Counted from the stretch's first letter, positions 34,995-48,177 are shown. The stretch: DNA of 64,000 nucleotides from Mactra quadrangularis (GCA_025267735.1 CM046298.1:27721866-27785865); one strand, 5' to 3'. Numbers and translations: made by a program. The notes: generated by a model from the letters alone, not told the origin.

Positions 34995-35277
34995 TGTGTG
35001 GGTTTAACGCCGTAGCAACACATTGTATAGGTTATATAACGGCGTCCAGCGCAGCTAACCTAGCTTTCCCGGACCCTTGTCTGTACCCAGTACTCACCTA
35101 CCCTTCCACAAGACCGGAAACTTCTTCACTATATGCCTTATTAATGGCGGAAAATTGACTAACTGACAAATTTTCATGGAAGGGTATAACCTCCCCCGGT
35201 GAGATTCGAACCCGTACCCTCCTGGGGACACGAGATTCCAAATCCCGGCGCGCTACCAATTGCGCTGTCGACCCGGT
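34995..35277 (-). repeat. tRNA-Pro-derived SINE, near full length
   Basis: On the minus strand this is the most complete copy: GGGTCGACAGCGCAATTGGT head, anticodon loop TTTGGAA, the body, and the 3' tail CGTTATATAACCTATACAAT then GTGTTGCTACGGCGTTAAAC. It is about 280 bp long. Confidence 0.88.
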
Positions 35278-35714
35278 TTTTAAAAAGAAGCAGTGCATTT
35301 ATTAAGAGATGTTACATTACCGAGTTTCACTGTATCACTCTCTTACATGTACCGTATTTATTGTTCACTTGTGAAACATGGAAACTGCAATGCATACAAA
35401 TCATCAATTGTATTGATTTTACCATAGTTTCCATGACGAAACAATATTGCATTTAAGTTCAAGTTCATTTTATAGCATTACTAAATCAACTTTGAATGGG
35501 AGTGGCATAGTGGTTGCGACACTGAACTGTTAATTTTAGTAAGCTATCTTCATGTTAGTTCGTATCTTTAAAATACCCTGCCTCATTTTTCATCCAGCAA
35601 CAAACGTTCTCTTATTAAGAGATTACTTTGGGACAGGTTAATGGACTCGAAAGTTAGTAATCTTATAAAGTTGTTGGAACTGAATTCAAAAAGGATATCA
35701 AATGAAATAACATA

Positions 35715-35950
35715 AACTTGACTAAACTATTATTGGTAATCACGAGCTTAGGCGGCCGGAGCCGCCCTGCATCAAAAACACAATATATACATACTGTTTC
35801 CGATCCAGGGCAGCATATTATCAAAAATCTCACGATAATTTACCAATACAATATAGAAAGATTTACGACTAAAGTCGGTCGGAAGACGCTTGATAATACG
35901 GGCCAACCGCGACGGCCACCTGTGATCACGAGTCCAGTTAACATTTGACA
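35715..35950. repeat. Inverted-repeat element, unassigned
   Basis: The left part AATCACGAGCTTAGGCGGCC is mirrored loosely by GGCCACCTGTGATCACGAG on the right. GC content is higher than the surroundings. A possible small DNA transposon; there is only one copy in this window. Confidence 0.35.
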
Positions 35951-36004
35951 ATTTATGAAAACACAAGTTGGTTCTGTAGAATCAAATTCGTTAAAGCTTT
36001 TATA

Positions 36005-36180
36005 TCAGTTGTATTGCCATTCTTAATGGGTTTATGGTAACGGATATGATGTTAAACATTTTACCACATGTTGCATTTTCGTTAAAGAAGGAAATGCATT
36101 TTTTTCGTTCTGGGAACTGCAACTGTCACATATTATGCTATTAAAAAGCAACACCCCCTGCAGTCAAAATAAAATTAAAA
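36005..36180. repeat. Dispersed repeat, paired with 40010-40190
   Basis: TTGCCATTCTTAATGGGTTT, TTCGTTCTGGGAACTGCAAC, TGTCACATATTATGCTAT and CCCTGCAGTCAAAAT occur in the same order at both places. Confidence 0.8.
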
Positions 36181-36579
36181 AGCAATATATATTTCACATA
36201 AGACGATGGACTTCAGTTTTACGTCAGTGAAAAAGAACTAGTATTGCTACAGTCCCATAAACATAAAAATAGCCGTGAGGGCACCGATATTTTTATTTCT
36301 TTGGAAAATTCTTCCCTACGTGATATAAAAGTAGCGAAACGTCAGTTTTTCCATTGTTCATTCCATCGAACATCAAGTTACAAGAATTTAACCGATTCGG
36401 GCGCGTCAATGACCGTTGATGTTTAAAGAGGCTAGATTCTATCAGTAGCTACAAAGTTTCTGTTAAATACAGCGGTGCCACAACGAATCTAAAAGCCCAC
36501 AATATATCGTGGTACGTATCGCGATATGTACAGTGCCAGCGTATTGCAGTATATCGTGACAGCCCTAATTAAAGACATA

Positions 36580-37955
36580 CTACAAATTAAGTGGTTCAGA
36601 ACATTGATCTCTTTCACCTGGCACCAAGCTTTATTAGAAGGTATAAACATCTATGTAATAGTTGCCAGACAATACTATGTTATAATTGTGAAGAAATGAA
36701 GTATTCGTAAATACACTGTTCATGTTGGAACGACTAATTTGTTAATAATGGGAAGTACATATATGTAACCACGTCACAATGACAGACTTTTGTCAGTTAT
36801 CTTGCATAGACCTTCATTTATGAAGGCTTTTTTTATCATTTAATTCAAATTAAAATAAAATGTCATATTATTATACTCTTTGTTGATCGATGATCACCAG
36901 GCATCAAGTACGTAATTCATATTACTGCCATGCACTCGTATGTAAATTAACATATTCTCTCAGGAATGGGTTAGGTTTATTTGGTTAGTAATTACGACTA
37001 AATTGCTAATTGCAAATATCGTATATTAATGAACTTAAGCTCTTCGTGATGAAGTCGGAACAAAACCGTGAATAAATAATAACATGTACTGTAATAAATT
37101 AGTAGAACTGATGATTCATGAGAGAGAATTGAACGTTAGCTCATAAACCTAAAATAAGAGGGATTGTTTAATATACATGGTATTAGCATGAGACTTAATA
37201 AAGTAGTTAATTATTAAAATAGAGTTCCCCTTGAAAGCTTGATACCAATAGCTTAATTCTCCTAATACATTGCTGTGTTTATGATCACAGAAAATGTCTC
37301 AGGAGGCTGGTTTCTTATCATGTTATTGTATGCATGTTTTTTACAATGTTCTTATTCTAAATAAATTTTACTTTTATTTTATATTGAAAAATTGAAATTA
37401 CATTTCACACCACAGAAGGGTAATACATATAATTCAATTTCTTAAAAAAAAGTTAATATTAATCATGGTTTCCAAATATTATTATAACGGTGAATAAGCA
37501 TTCGTGGAATTCTTCATATTCCAAAATGTTCTAACGATCACACTGGGTAATGAAGTCACCCCACCATCTGTTACATGATGCAGAATCTATTTTGTAATCA
37601 TGTTGATTTTTAAAATTGTTTGAATTTCCCCCACTGCAAATAGATGATCCCATTGGCTGAGTATTACTTGATTATCTCCCCTGAATAATACTCTTCAGAC
37701 ACTCAATGGTCTCAGTAGGGTTGCTAATCAGCACAAATTGAGACCTGCTTGCTGGTGCATAGAATGCAAGCGTTTGTAGTCCTAAATGCACCATCGCGCC
37801 TCTGAGTCATCAATAACTCTGTAACAAATGAGGAATTCATAATTAAAGCGTAATAGAAATAATCAGAAGATACTAATTAGTGTAATTTTCTAATCTAGGA
37901 ATGTTTGGTTGTTATACAATGCGTTATTTTCTCTATATAAACTAAGAACATATTG
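36580..37955. other. Gene-free AT-rich stretch
   Basis: No supported gene or RNA is seen. A hAT-like right-end fragment (TATCGTGACAGCCCTAA) sits just upstream at 36550-36571. Confidence 0.4.
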
Positions 37956-38102
37956 GGCGAGTTTCCTAAACATATCGCTAGCTAGCGCTTTGTCCCCCTG
38001 GTAACCTTAATTTGATATCACATACGTATTCCATTTGGAGTAAGAAGGGTACCAGGGCACAAAACGTTAGCAAGCGATATGCGTAGGAAACTCGCCCATT
38101 CT
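37953..38102. mobile_element. ~150-bp palindromic MITE
   Basis: TTGGGCGAGTTTCCTAAACA with ATCGCTAGCTAGCG and CCCTGGTAACC is mirrored by GGGTACCAGGG, CGTTAGCAAGCGATATGCG and TAGGAAACTCGCCCA. The arms are about 60 bp. It is the only copy in this window. Confidence 0.75.
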
Positions 38103-38693
38103 ATCGTGGTTTAACTCAAGTATACAACGGAACGCCGGCTGATTTTATGATATCATCCTCGGTAACCAAGAGTATTCATAACGTATAAGTACTGTGGGTT
38201 TTCGACGATGATGAAATAGCAAGCACCCAATCAACATTCCGTTGTACAATTAAAAGTGTACCACGAAACAACATAATCTTATTTTCAATAATTAGTGGAT
38301 TCGCTATTAAGAACGACTCGCTATAAAGACCATTTTCTGTCAGACCTCCAGGCTGTCTTATTAATATTATTATAATAACGATATAACTAACCATTTACTA
38401 AGGAAACAAAAATATTCAAGACCAGAAATTCCATCACATCATTATTTATATGGGAAACATTGCTTATGTTTTGTTGCTGTTTGTTGATATAATAAATGCA
38501 ATTCTCAAACATTGAATCATGCAGGCTTGGCTTATTATTATAAGAAAAACGTATGCTGTTAATATCAAAAACAATAAATTATCCACACGAAGTTAAATTC
38601 TATAGGCGAGTAAAATGATAAGCCAATACAGTAATGAGATGCTAACATAACAAACCTGTTCGGTTAACTAAACAATATAGAGTGAACAATTCA

Positions 38694-39091
38694 ATGGTGG
38701 CATATTTCTGCCATCAGATAACCACATATTTAACTAGTTAATTAAGAGGTTAACTAGTTACCTATTTTAGTTAAATAGTTACCATAACTAGTTAACCCCA
38801 TAAGTTAATTAAGTTGAGTGGTTAACTAGTTATCGTAACTAGTTAACCTATTAATTAACTAGTTAGTTAGGTGGTTAACTAGTTATGGTGACTAGTAAAC
38901 ATATTTAGTAAAATGGTTAATTAGTTACGGTAACTAGTTAACCATTTAACTAACTAGTTAATTAAGAGGTTATTAGTTACGCTAACTAGTTAACCACTTA
39001 ACTTAAGAGGTTAACTAGTTACCGTAACAAGTTAACCGCTTAATTAATTAGTTAGTTATGTAGTTATCTGATGGCAGGAATATGCCACCAT
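38694..39091. mobile_element. Foldback element built of TTAACTAGTTA palindromes, large copy
   Basis: It starts ATGGTGGCATATTTCTGCC and ends with the inverse GGCAGGAATATGCCACCAT. Subterminal TCAGATAACCACATA is mirrored by TATGTAGTTATCTGA. The roughly 300-bp interior is a dense array of near-palindromic units of about 30-40 bp (GGTTAACTAGTTA, TAACTAGTTAACC). A 117-bp copy with one interior unit is at 45374-45490. Confidence 0.88.
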
Positions 39092-39834
39092 ACAATTCCT
39101 CCTGTCAGATAAATATTTATACTCCTCATTACATTGTAAAAAGCTATATCTATATAGTGCGTACAAAAAACCCCACTGTTTACGTAAACAAAACAATGAA
39201 CTAATTTACGACAGGGGATGTGCAGGATGACTATAAAATATAATATTTTAATATTGTGTTGATGGAGTAGTGGATATGCGTTCTACCCATAGACATAGTA
39301 AAGATTTATATGTCTCTGGTTCTACCATTACAAGCATGATTGACTAAGGGGTGGTGGTTTATCCGCCACACTAATTTTGTTAAATTTAAATACATGTATT
39401 CAACTTTTATTTTCAATACAGCTTACCTCTGGAATGGATTGGTTCATTTTTAATGTTTACACAAACACGTTTTGTTATTTTGTACGCACTATAAAAAGTG
39501 TCAAAACAAGCAAAACAAAACATGCCTACAAGGCTGACTTTACTACAAAATATGTATTGTGCCATGATCAACTGTGTGTTATAAATCACAGACTTTGTTT
39601 TATAAAGTCCTTAATCATAGGCGGATCCAAGGGGGCGGACCCGGCGTCCTCTCCCTAAAATTTGTTAGTTTTATAAAGCTATAAACGATCGCAAAGTCAT
39701 GTCCTGCCATCTGTTAATTGATACTGGGCTTCGGTCATAATGGATTATTACAGCGTAATTATCACTGTGGGATTTATCCATTACCACCGAGGGTTTATTT
39801 TAAAGGAATTGCAAGGCAAAAGTTCAACTTTATG

Positions 39835-39912
39835 CCGGCCGGCACGGTCACAAAGCAAAAACACTGTATGTATGTATGTATAGTGTTTTTTGCTTTGGGA
39901 CCGTGCCGGCCG
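39835..39912. repeat. Near-perfect 78-bp hairpin
   Basis: GGCCGGCACGGTCACAAAGC AAAAACACT is mirrored by AGTGTTTTTTGCTTTGGGAC CGTGCCGGCC. The stem is about 31 bp with very few mismatches and one bulge, and the loop is (GTAT)n. Single copy here. It could be a tiny MITE or a transcribed hairpin; both readings are inference. Confidence 0.8.
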
Positions 39913-39913
39913 C

Positions 39914-39995
39914 CTATGGTTAGGTGCGCTGGACGTCGTTATATGACATAGGCCTACAATGTGTTGCTACGGCGTCAAACCCAACAAAGTAAAAA
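39914..39995 (+). repeat. SINE 3' tail fragment
   Basis: TATGGTTAGGTGCGCTGGAC, GTCGTTATATGAC and AATGTGTTGCTACGGCGTCA AACCC form the common SINE tail. It abuts the hairpin directly. Confidence 0.75.
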
Positions 39996-40009
39996 AAAAA
40001 TACATGTTT

Positions 40010-40200
40010 TGCCATTCTTAATGGGTTTATAACGGATATGTTGTTAAATATTTATTATTTAACTACATTTTGCATTTTTTTGTTAAAGAAAGAATGCATT
40101 TTTATTTCGTTCTGGGAACTGCAACTGTCACATATTATGCTATCAAAATACAACAACCCCTGCAGTCAAAATGAAATTAAAGGAATTGCAAGGAAAAAGT
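40010..40200. repeat. Dispersed repeat, paired with 36005-36180
   Basis: This is the second copy of the block with TTCTTAATGGGTTTATAACG and TTCTGGGAACTGCAACTGTC. It also ends in AAAGGAATTGCAAGGAAAAA, which recurs at about 39800. Confidence 0.75.
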
Positions 40201-40319
40201 TCAACTTCATATTTCCTGATTTTGAATTATATTTTTATTACTGTGAATGCAAAGACACACTGTTATATTACTTGGCAAAATATTTCTTTATTTTCTCGTA
40301 ATATTTGGGGTGTTTCCTA

Positions 40320-42515
40320 ACTAGACCAACGTGGGTCAGGTTAGCTAAAATAGATTAGTGTTAAAATATGCATTTACTGATGAGAAGATACTAGAGCTTG
40401 TTATTGTGCAACATTAGTATAATTCTATTAAAAAGATATCTTAACCGCCTAACAATGTTGAAAAGACAAGAAGCGAGCAATGAAAATATTTGATTTCAGC
40501 AAGTACGACAAATAACAAATCCATAAATAGCTTGGTGATTCCCTCAGTATCCTACTTTCCTTTTCAACAATGTGTATGCCACATGTTTTAATTCGTTCAG
40601 TTGAATGTTATAAGTGACACATGTTATTAGTAAGTGATTTCTTACGTTCTTAATACTGTTTTAAAGACTAAACTTGGTTCTGTACTTTTGGCACAGCCAT
40701 TTGCCTGTATATCCCTTTAAACTACATTTGTATAAGCTTTAGTAGGCTTATGATTTACTCCTTTTGCGCCGACAGTAGTAACGTTTGTAGCCATCTACAG
40801 CATGATTGACCTTACACGTTGTATACACAACTTGTGTCCCTGGTGATTTTTACTAAACTCAATATAATTTATTGAACTTGGCATTCATCAATACACGAGT
40901 ACCTTTTTAGATCAAATGAGTCAACCAATGCATCAAATCATAATGTCTATGAACAATTTATATTTTAACAAAATTGACATTATTGGCTTAAATTGAAAAT
41001 ATCCGATGAAAAATATCGAACTGTTCTTAATGGCATCTGAGAACATTTATTCTGTTCTGTTCTGTTCTGTTCACTATATTACAAATCGATACCAGGAATC
41101 TATGAATATTGAGTAAAATAAGCCTGTATTTACTGATACATTGTACGGTATTATGCCATCGATTACAGTGTCCTAGTATGAACTGATGGAATAGCTGACT
41201 CATATAGAAAATAGGAATACCAGGACGTGATGCTGATCGAGTGAAAAGATCTACAATATGGTGTGCTCTCACGTGTGATTGTGGAACTTCTGTTGCATTT
41301 GGATTAAATATTGTGTTTCCTTAATGAATAAATCTGTAAAGTTTGTTAATTCTGGAATGGTTTACTTATGATTGATGGAAAACATATTCAATGGAATATC
41401 TTTAACATAAAAGGTAATTGTATATTCATATACACGTACTCGTATATGCTGAACGAGCGACGTCAAATCTGCTTTAATAATTTAACTGTATTCGTTTGTT
41501 TGCTTGTTTGATTTGAACGACTCACCAGGGATGAAAGGATGTAGATTTTTTGCTGACCTATCGATGTACTTTTTAATGTTCAGAGGTCGAAATAATACAA
41601 TGTATCATTGTTAATTACTGTTACATGAACGGTTTCATGCATTATGGCACTATAGTATCTAAAACAAACATGTTTTGTGCTTTAAGCCTCGTTCATGAGA
41701 TTTAAGCAAAACATAATAATGAATCGAAAAGGCAAAAGATATGAGTCAGTGCCTAAAGCTTAGTCAATTTTGTAATGCCTCACACATGCGTTGATGACAA
41801 AAAAGTTCTAAGCCATGAAAACAGTTTGTCGTAAAATAATATCGAGAAGGATAGAAATATCAGTGCCTGGACTTCTCAACTTCAACATTCACTCGAGGGG
41901 TTCAGCATTTCTTAAGTAGATACATTGAATTGGCTATTCACAACAAACAATCGAAGTCTTTCATTACGTCATCTAGAGTTAATTAATATTAACAAGTGTT
42001 TCAATTAACAAGAACAAAATCATGCATTATTCTTCAGCACGTGCACGTGTCAATTACGGTAGTATCTAATTAACGGTGACAAATGGAACATAAACTGTAC
42101 TTCATTGAAAAATTGGATAAGTGTTTTATTATATAAATTAGAGATACATAGATATATTCATTGTATTATGTATTAGACAGCGTCATGTTTCGGAACCGTT
42201 CACATTTCACCACATGCCTACTTGGCACGTGTATATTGTTATTGTTAATTTTTATTCGCTTACATTAACCCCGCTGATTTAAATCAATCGTAAATAGAGT
42301 GAGTATTTAAATCACTTGTGTTAATACAGAGCCACTGATATAGTTGAATAAAATTTAACGATACATAGGCTTGAGAAATAGCCATGATTTTGGCTTGACT
42401 AGACCGATCTTTTTTGCAGCCGACCGTATTTTTTAAAGTCAAAATCGATTTTTTGTCAAACAATAGAAAATATCGCAAGTATGTATTATAATCATGAACC
42501 TACCGTTTCTGATTT
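40320..42515. other. Gene-free stretch
   Basis: Only a TTCTG pentamer microsatellite (about 41048-41075) is recognised. No supported coding or RNA gene. Confidence 0.4.
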
Positions 42516-42524
42516 ATTGGTAAC

Positions 42525-42815
42525 CCGGGTCGATAGCGCAGTTGGTAGCGCGCCGGTAATTGGAATCTCGTGTCCTGAGGGGGGTACGGATTCGAATCAC
42601 ACCCGGGGAGGTTATACCCTTCCATGAAAGTTTGACAATAATGTCAATTTTCCTCCATTAATAAGTACATGTATATGGAGATTTTTCCGGCCTTGTGAGG
42701 GTAGGTGAGCACTGGTTATAAACAAGGGTCCAGGAAAACTAGGATAGGTGCGCTAGACACCGTAAAATGACCTAAAATTGTGTTGACACGGCGTTAAATC
42801 CAGTAAAAATAAAAA
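42525..42815 (+). repeat. tRNA-Pro-derived SINE, near full length
   Basis: It has the head GGGTCGATAGCGCAGTTGGT, loop region GGTAATTGGAATCTCGTGTC, then GAGGTTATACCCTTCCATGA, GACAATAATGTCAATTTTCC, the ATGGAGA...GGCCTTGTGAGG body and the tail TTGTGTTGACACGGCGTTAA, ending in an A-rich ATAAAAAATAAA stretch. Confidence 0.9.
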
Positions 42816-45370
42816 ATAAATTATTGGTAGAAGAAACCAGACACAGAACTATTTGTACTTTAGGCTTTAGCTTTCTTAATCTCGAGGTCAGCTGTCACCA
42901 TAAATGGTCTCTAAATCATACAAAAGGCGTATTTAAGCACTCAACATGAATCAACAGCCTGCTACTAACGGACGTACAGTATTTAAAAAAGATTCAGATG
43001 TTTATAACTAACGGACGCTGTCTGTTTAACTTCCGGATTGTGGCTTAACTATCTCAAGTGTTCTAGTGTCACTGTACAACAGCTGCGAGTGTCATACATG
43101 CATTTAGTGAATAGGTTTAGTGGTCATAGTTTAACCGTTAATATATGGTGTGTTCAATCCAACATTTCTTGGTCGTTGTATTTTATTCTTGCTTGTTTAA
43201 CACTGTTTAATCGTGCATGAATTCAGTAATTATATGGAAAAGACGAATATCATTTCAATTTTAAGGTATCGCGTGAATTCAGTAATTGTATTAAATGATA
43301 AAGGTAGCATATCATATTTTTAAACATATGTGACCACATCGAGCTGTCGGTCTCTGCGCCAAGTTCACAGTATAAGTATAGCTCTAATTAGGGACTTTTG
43401 TCAGTTATCTTCTCCTGGTATAATCTGAAGCAATCCAAATGGTAAGTAGGTCCTTACAGTTGAAATCCTTGGATTTTATCATTGAAGTCCTATGTAAAGA
43501 TAATTAAATATTTCATCTAATATCTTTCTTGTTAATATATTAAGATAATAACAGAGTTGATGAAATTTAGATAGTTCTTTACCCTAAAAATACTTAGCTT
43601 GAATTTCAAACAAATTAAATGATTCACAAAAAAGTTATGTAAGATTAATTTTAGCAAATTGACATTGAAAAGTAAGGATAATATCCGAGTAATCCAACTA
43701 ATTGGACCTACGTATTTGAAAAGGACAAAAGGGAAATAACTGACTAAAATTCCTTATTATCCAGTAATATACAATTACAGCTTCAATGCTTAACGTTCCA
43801 TATATACCTAACACAGTCCATACATAAATGTTACATTCTATCATACACTAGAATTCAGTGCATGCCAGAATATTCTATTTATTTTGTCTTATCTATATTG
43901 TTATCTTTTCTTTGATAAGATAAACAAACAAAACTTATTACGATGTTTTAATAGTGTTGTTTGCACAGGTGTCTGAATCGAAGTCCGACAACCACTCACA
44001 ATTTGATGAAAAACCTTGTTCTATTGGCACGGAAACTCCCGAAGTTTTACGATGAGTGTCCGAGGTAATCTTACGGAAATCTGCGAGAACCCTCGACCGA
44101 TTCCGGTAATAGTCAATCTCGGTTGTTACACGCTCATCTAAACATATTTTGTATGTTTGTACATTGCTGTTAAGTGTAAATACTTATATGATGTGAGATT
44201 TTGGAGGAAATGAACTTTAAATAATCTGAACTCAATTGGTTTGTACAATAAAAAATCAGGTCACGGAAATGGCCGACCAGTTACGATTGCGTATGATTGA
44301 GTCGTATCACCTTTATCAACATGATTCGTATTTCACGTACGGAGTTTACGGAATTGCTCAAAAACTCTTTTAAATACAATCAAAGGCTATTTTACATAGA
44401 TTTGAACCTTCTTAAGCTCAATTCATTCGGAACTACCTCGAATATTACTGCGTAACATACTTGATCGTCATTTTACGGAATCACCGAGCGGTTTTCCGAA
44501 TAAAATTCAATTTACTGACAGAGTTACCGAACTTAGATAGTTGCACCTGTGATTGTTTCTCTTTAATGTTTTATTACTGGATTATGACCTCGTCAATTTG
44601 ATGATTTCAAGATTATTACCATCATCATTTACCTTGTTGTTATTATACCTTGTAGTAGACATCTTAATAGGTAAAATAATGTAAAATGGGATAGAAATTA
44701 TGGGTTTTATTAATCCACGAAGAATGGTACATGTACATATTCAAAACGTATATATTATGCAACAAAACGTATTTTTGTAATTTATGCGCATTATTCTAAT
44801 GCACTTTTGAAATCGACCAGTTGTATATTGAAACAATTAAAGTTATTATACAAATTGCATTCTTGCATAAAAGAAATAATTCTTTAGGCTACTTTCGTAA
44901 AGAAAGCTTTGCTTGCTTCTGTTTAGTATTTCAAGTCAATGATAAAATGTATTCATAGGCATGCTATACCATTGTTATTGTTAAGCTAAGAAATTGTATG
45001 AACACTAGGAGCTTCTTTAGAAATATTATTAATCTCTCCAACAAGTTATATGTTATGTTATGTTTATGTGATTAATGTTCTGTTTTTATTATCGACAAAA
45101 ACATCTCTGTTTACAGAATGGGATTTACGTCATAGCATTTTATCAAGAGATATTGGAGGTGTTGAAACACATAGCAAAAAACTAAAGACAAACTGTCAGC
45201 CACCCTTCAGCCTTCACAGACTGTAAATAATCTCTACACCAAAGTCAACATAACACTTCCGCAAGTTTCTATACTCAATCTACAAGTATTCGTAATTATA
45301 CAACCTCTGTATGGTGTAATTAACGGAACACTGTCATGATGATTGCAATTTTCACATTTTTAGAAGGAAA
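42815..45370. other. Gene-free stretch with a possible inverted-repeat element
   Basis: Between about 43966 and 44551 the sequence opens with CACAGGTGTCTGAATC and closes with GTTGCACCTGTG. The inside is richer in CGGAA/TTCCG motifs than its surroundings, so it may be a roughly 590-bp DNA transposon with short ends. Nothing else is supported. Confidence 0.3.
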
Positions 45371-45373
45371 AAT

Positions 45374-45490
45374 ATGGTGGCATATTTCTGCCATCAAATA
45401 ACCACATAACTAATTAGTTAAGTAAGAGGTTAACTAGTTACGGTAACTAGTTAGTTATGTGGTTATCTGATGGCAGAAATATGCCAACAT
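45374..45490. mobile_element. Foldback element of the TTAACTAGTTA family, small copy
   Basis: ATGGTGGCATATTTCTGCCA with TCAAATAACCACATAACTA is mirrored by TTAGTTATGTGGTTATCTGA and TGGCAGAAATATGCCAACAT. The interior holds one GGTTAACTAGTTACGGTAAC-type unit. Confidence 0.88.
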
Positions 45491-45499
45491 AGCTAAGTT

Positions 45500-46466
45500 G
45501 CTATACGTTGGCTCTGAGAAGTTGTATATTTATGACCGTGATAAATATAATTTATAGTAATATTTAAGAAACATTTTGAAAGAACATGTAATCGGTACAT
45601 GCATTTGAAATTTCTGAAGAAAAACAACAACATAAAGTCATCGTGAAATAGGAGATTTTTGACATCCCTCGATAATTATAGTGTTAATAGTTAAGTCAAT
45701 AAAAATATTGCGTGATGAATTGTGAGATATAGATCTAACGTGAAAGTGAAATGTACGATTTCACGTCAAATCCAGTGACTTCAAGTCTCACATGGCTATT
45801 TTCTTTGAAAACACGATCGATTTAAAAAAACTAAAAAAAAAACGTGATACTGCTATATGGAACTTCGAAATTCTTCTGCTGCCTCTTTGGTCTGTTAACA
45901 GCACAGGAGTGAATCACTTCACATATTTGTCTTCAGTGGTGGTACTAAAGATGTTCCATACTTTGTACATATTACAATTAACGATCCATTAGAAGTATGT
46001 AATTAATGCTTATTATGTATGTAATGTATTAATTCCAACACTCTATACAACATGCAAAAATTGTGGAATTTACACGTCAATCATACCAACATACAAAACA
46101 TACAGTAAATATAAACAGTTCATAAAACCTTTTGGCATCAGAGGTATAGATCATAATGTAATATACAACTTAAAAAATGTATATGAAATTAATTACATAT
46201 TGTATACATTTTTAATAGTGTATTATTTCTGTTGAAGAAAACCCTCTAAGTGATGAGATAGGATTAAATTTATAAAGAAATGCCAGGTTGGTGATATATC
46301 ATAGAATTGTTTGATATATCTAAGTATATTTGTATATTTTATGATACTTCCAGCAGTATAAGTCACGTGTTATCTAAGAACCGCCCTCTAGGGATGGGAG
46401 GCTGGAAGTGGAATCAGTAGAACTCTTCCTAGTGTAGCTACATAAATACATGTTTCTTGTGAGTCA
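45500..46466. other. Gene-free stretch
   Basis: No supported features. Confidence 0.4.
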
Positions 46467-46475
46467 CTTACTCAA

Positions 46476-46548
46476 CATTCTCGTACCCCGAGGTTATCAA
46501 GATTCTCGCTAGTATCGAGAATTCTACAAGACTCTGGGTACGAGAATG
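46476..46548. mobile_element. 73-bp palindromic MITE, copy C, with 9-bp target duplication
   Basis: It runs from CATTCTCGTACCCCGAGGTT through ATCAAGATTCTCG and CGAGAATTCT to CTGGGTACGAGAATG. It is flanked exactly by CTTACTCAA at 46467-46475 and again at 46549-46557, a perfect 9-bp direct repeat. This fixes the element boundaries for the family. Confidence 0.92.
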
Positions 46549-46559
46549 CTTACTCAATA

Positions 46560-48175
46560 ACAATGCTAATATTTCTTGTGAGTCACTTAATAAGAATACT
46601 AGTGTAAGGCAGTTCTGTGTTGTAATACAGCTGTTAGTTGTACTTATAATTATCTCGGTTAATTATGAAAAAAAGTTATTATATGTACTGTTGTTGCATT
46701 CAAGGTCTCGAGTTCTCGTTTTTTTCTTATGAATCGGCAGAGTGAATTATGTAATCATATATTTTTGTTATAATGGAATTTATGTAGTCCTCTATCGAGG
46801 ACATATTTGAAACAAATATCGTTTTACTTATTAGAACCCCACGAAGTTTAGTAAGCTCAATGAAAGCACGTTTGACTACTTATCCAAGTGTCACGAGTTC
46901 GACATCTGGGCGAGAAATGCAAATATTCTTAGTTTGGCCATGAAATATATTCTGCGACATTTCTCTCGAATACCTACATATCTGATATGAATATTGGCTG
47001 CCACTTGCGTTGGTATATACTTTTTGATAAATTAAAACTTGAGTAAAGAGGCCTATCAAGGAACAGTAAGTAGAACGGTCAGGAGATATTCAATCAAAGT
47101 ATATACTCCAAAATGCAACTTACCAATACGACTGAAAATTGTTTAAGAACTACGTAAAGCACTTTACACATATAACTTTAGCTTTAAAATAAAATTTTCT
47201 GCAAAACCAATATTAATCAAAATGAAGTGTCCTTTTTGCAGATTTCTGCGATTGTATGTATCAGGAAAATGCATTTGTATGCTAAAATCTTCCTTAATCG
47301 CGCGATTACTTTTGGTCACGGCAAACAATGATTTTATATGCATTAGTTCACGCACATGTTTTGTGTTTTGTTTTGAACATTTTCTGGCAGATTACGCTGC
47401 GTGTACCATTGTAGACCAACTGACTAACAGATTGATAAAACGATTAGTTTGAAATTTATTAACGTTATCGAGCTATTAGATACATGTAAACGCGTTTTAA
47501 AAGCGTCAAACAGTTTTGTATAGACTAAAATATTAGATAACAAATGTGCCTAGACATGCACTTCAATATCTAATAACTGAGATTTTGAAGACAACTTTGG
47601 TAACAACTGGTTGAGAATCAGAACCACTTCGACAGCCATCAACTAATATTTTATTAATAACTTCGATAATCATAAATTTAGCTTTTGAGAACTACATCGA
47701 TAACCATAAACTGAGCTTTTGAGAACCCTTGCAAAACTTACTTTATAAGTAAAACACGTTGCTATAATTCCTTCCAAACATGTGTATTAGAGCAATATTT
47801 ATTGCGAATACGTAAAGAAACTTCGAACTTGGTTTGTGCAGGCACGTATGAAGCCTTTTCAGATTGGGGGTGGGGCTGATTTGTTGAGATTCATTAAAAA
47901 AAGAATATGTTTCCTAATGTTACAGTACTTATGTTTAAGTTCAATTTAACACTGCATTTGAGCATCTTGTTCTATAAAAAGTGTTTGTCAAGTTGATTTT
48001 GCCGAAAAAGCACACATGTATCAATCAATTTAGTGTGACAGATTAAATAAAGATCCTCAATCACTATAACTGTTTAAAATAGCCCCCCTTGTCCCTACGG
48101 GCCTGTTGTGAGATGTCTGTCTTGTGTTTAAGCTATTTTCATTTAGTTTAATGCCAATTCAACCCAAATTATGAT
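46560..48175. other. Gene-free stretch
   Basis: A degenerate tRNA-like or SINE-head-like segment (TTAGTAAGCTCAATGAAAGC ... GAGTTCGACATCTGGGCG) lies at about 46847-46915. Otherwise nothing is supported. Confidence 0.35.
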
Positions 48176-48177
48176 CA

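Noticed and set aside
38694..45490. CRISPR-like or regulatory array reading of the TTAACTAGTTA repeats
   Set aside because: The window is animal DNA, units are palindromic without unique spacers, and the ends are mirrored like a foldback transposon.
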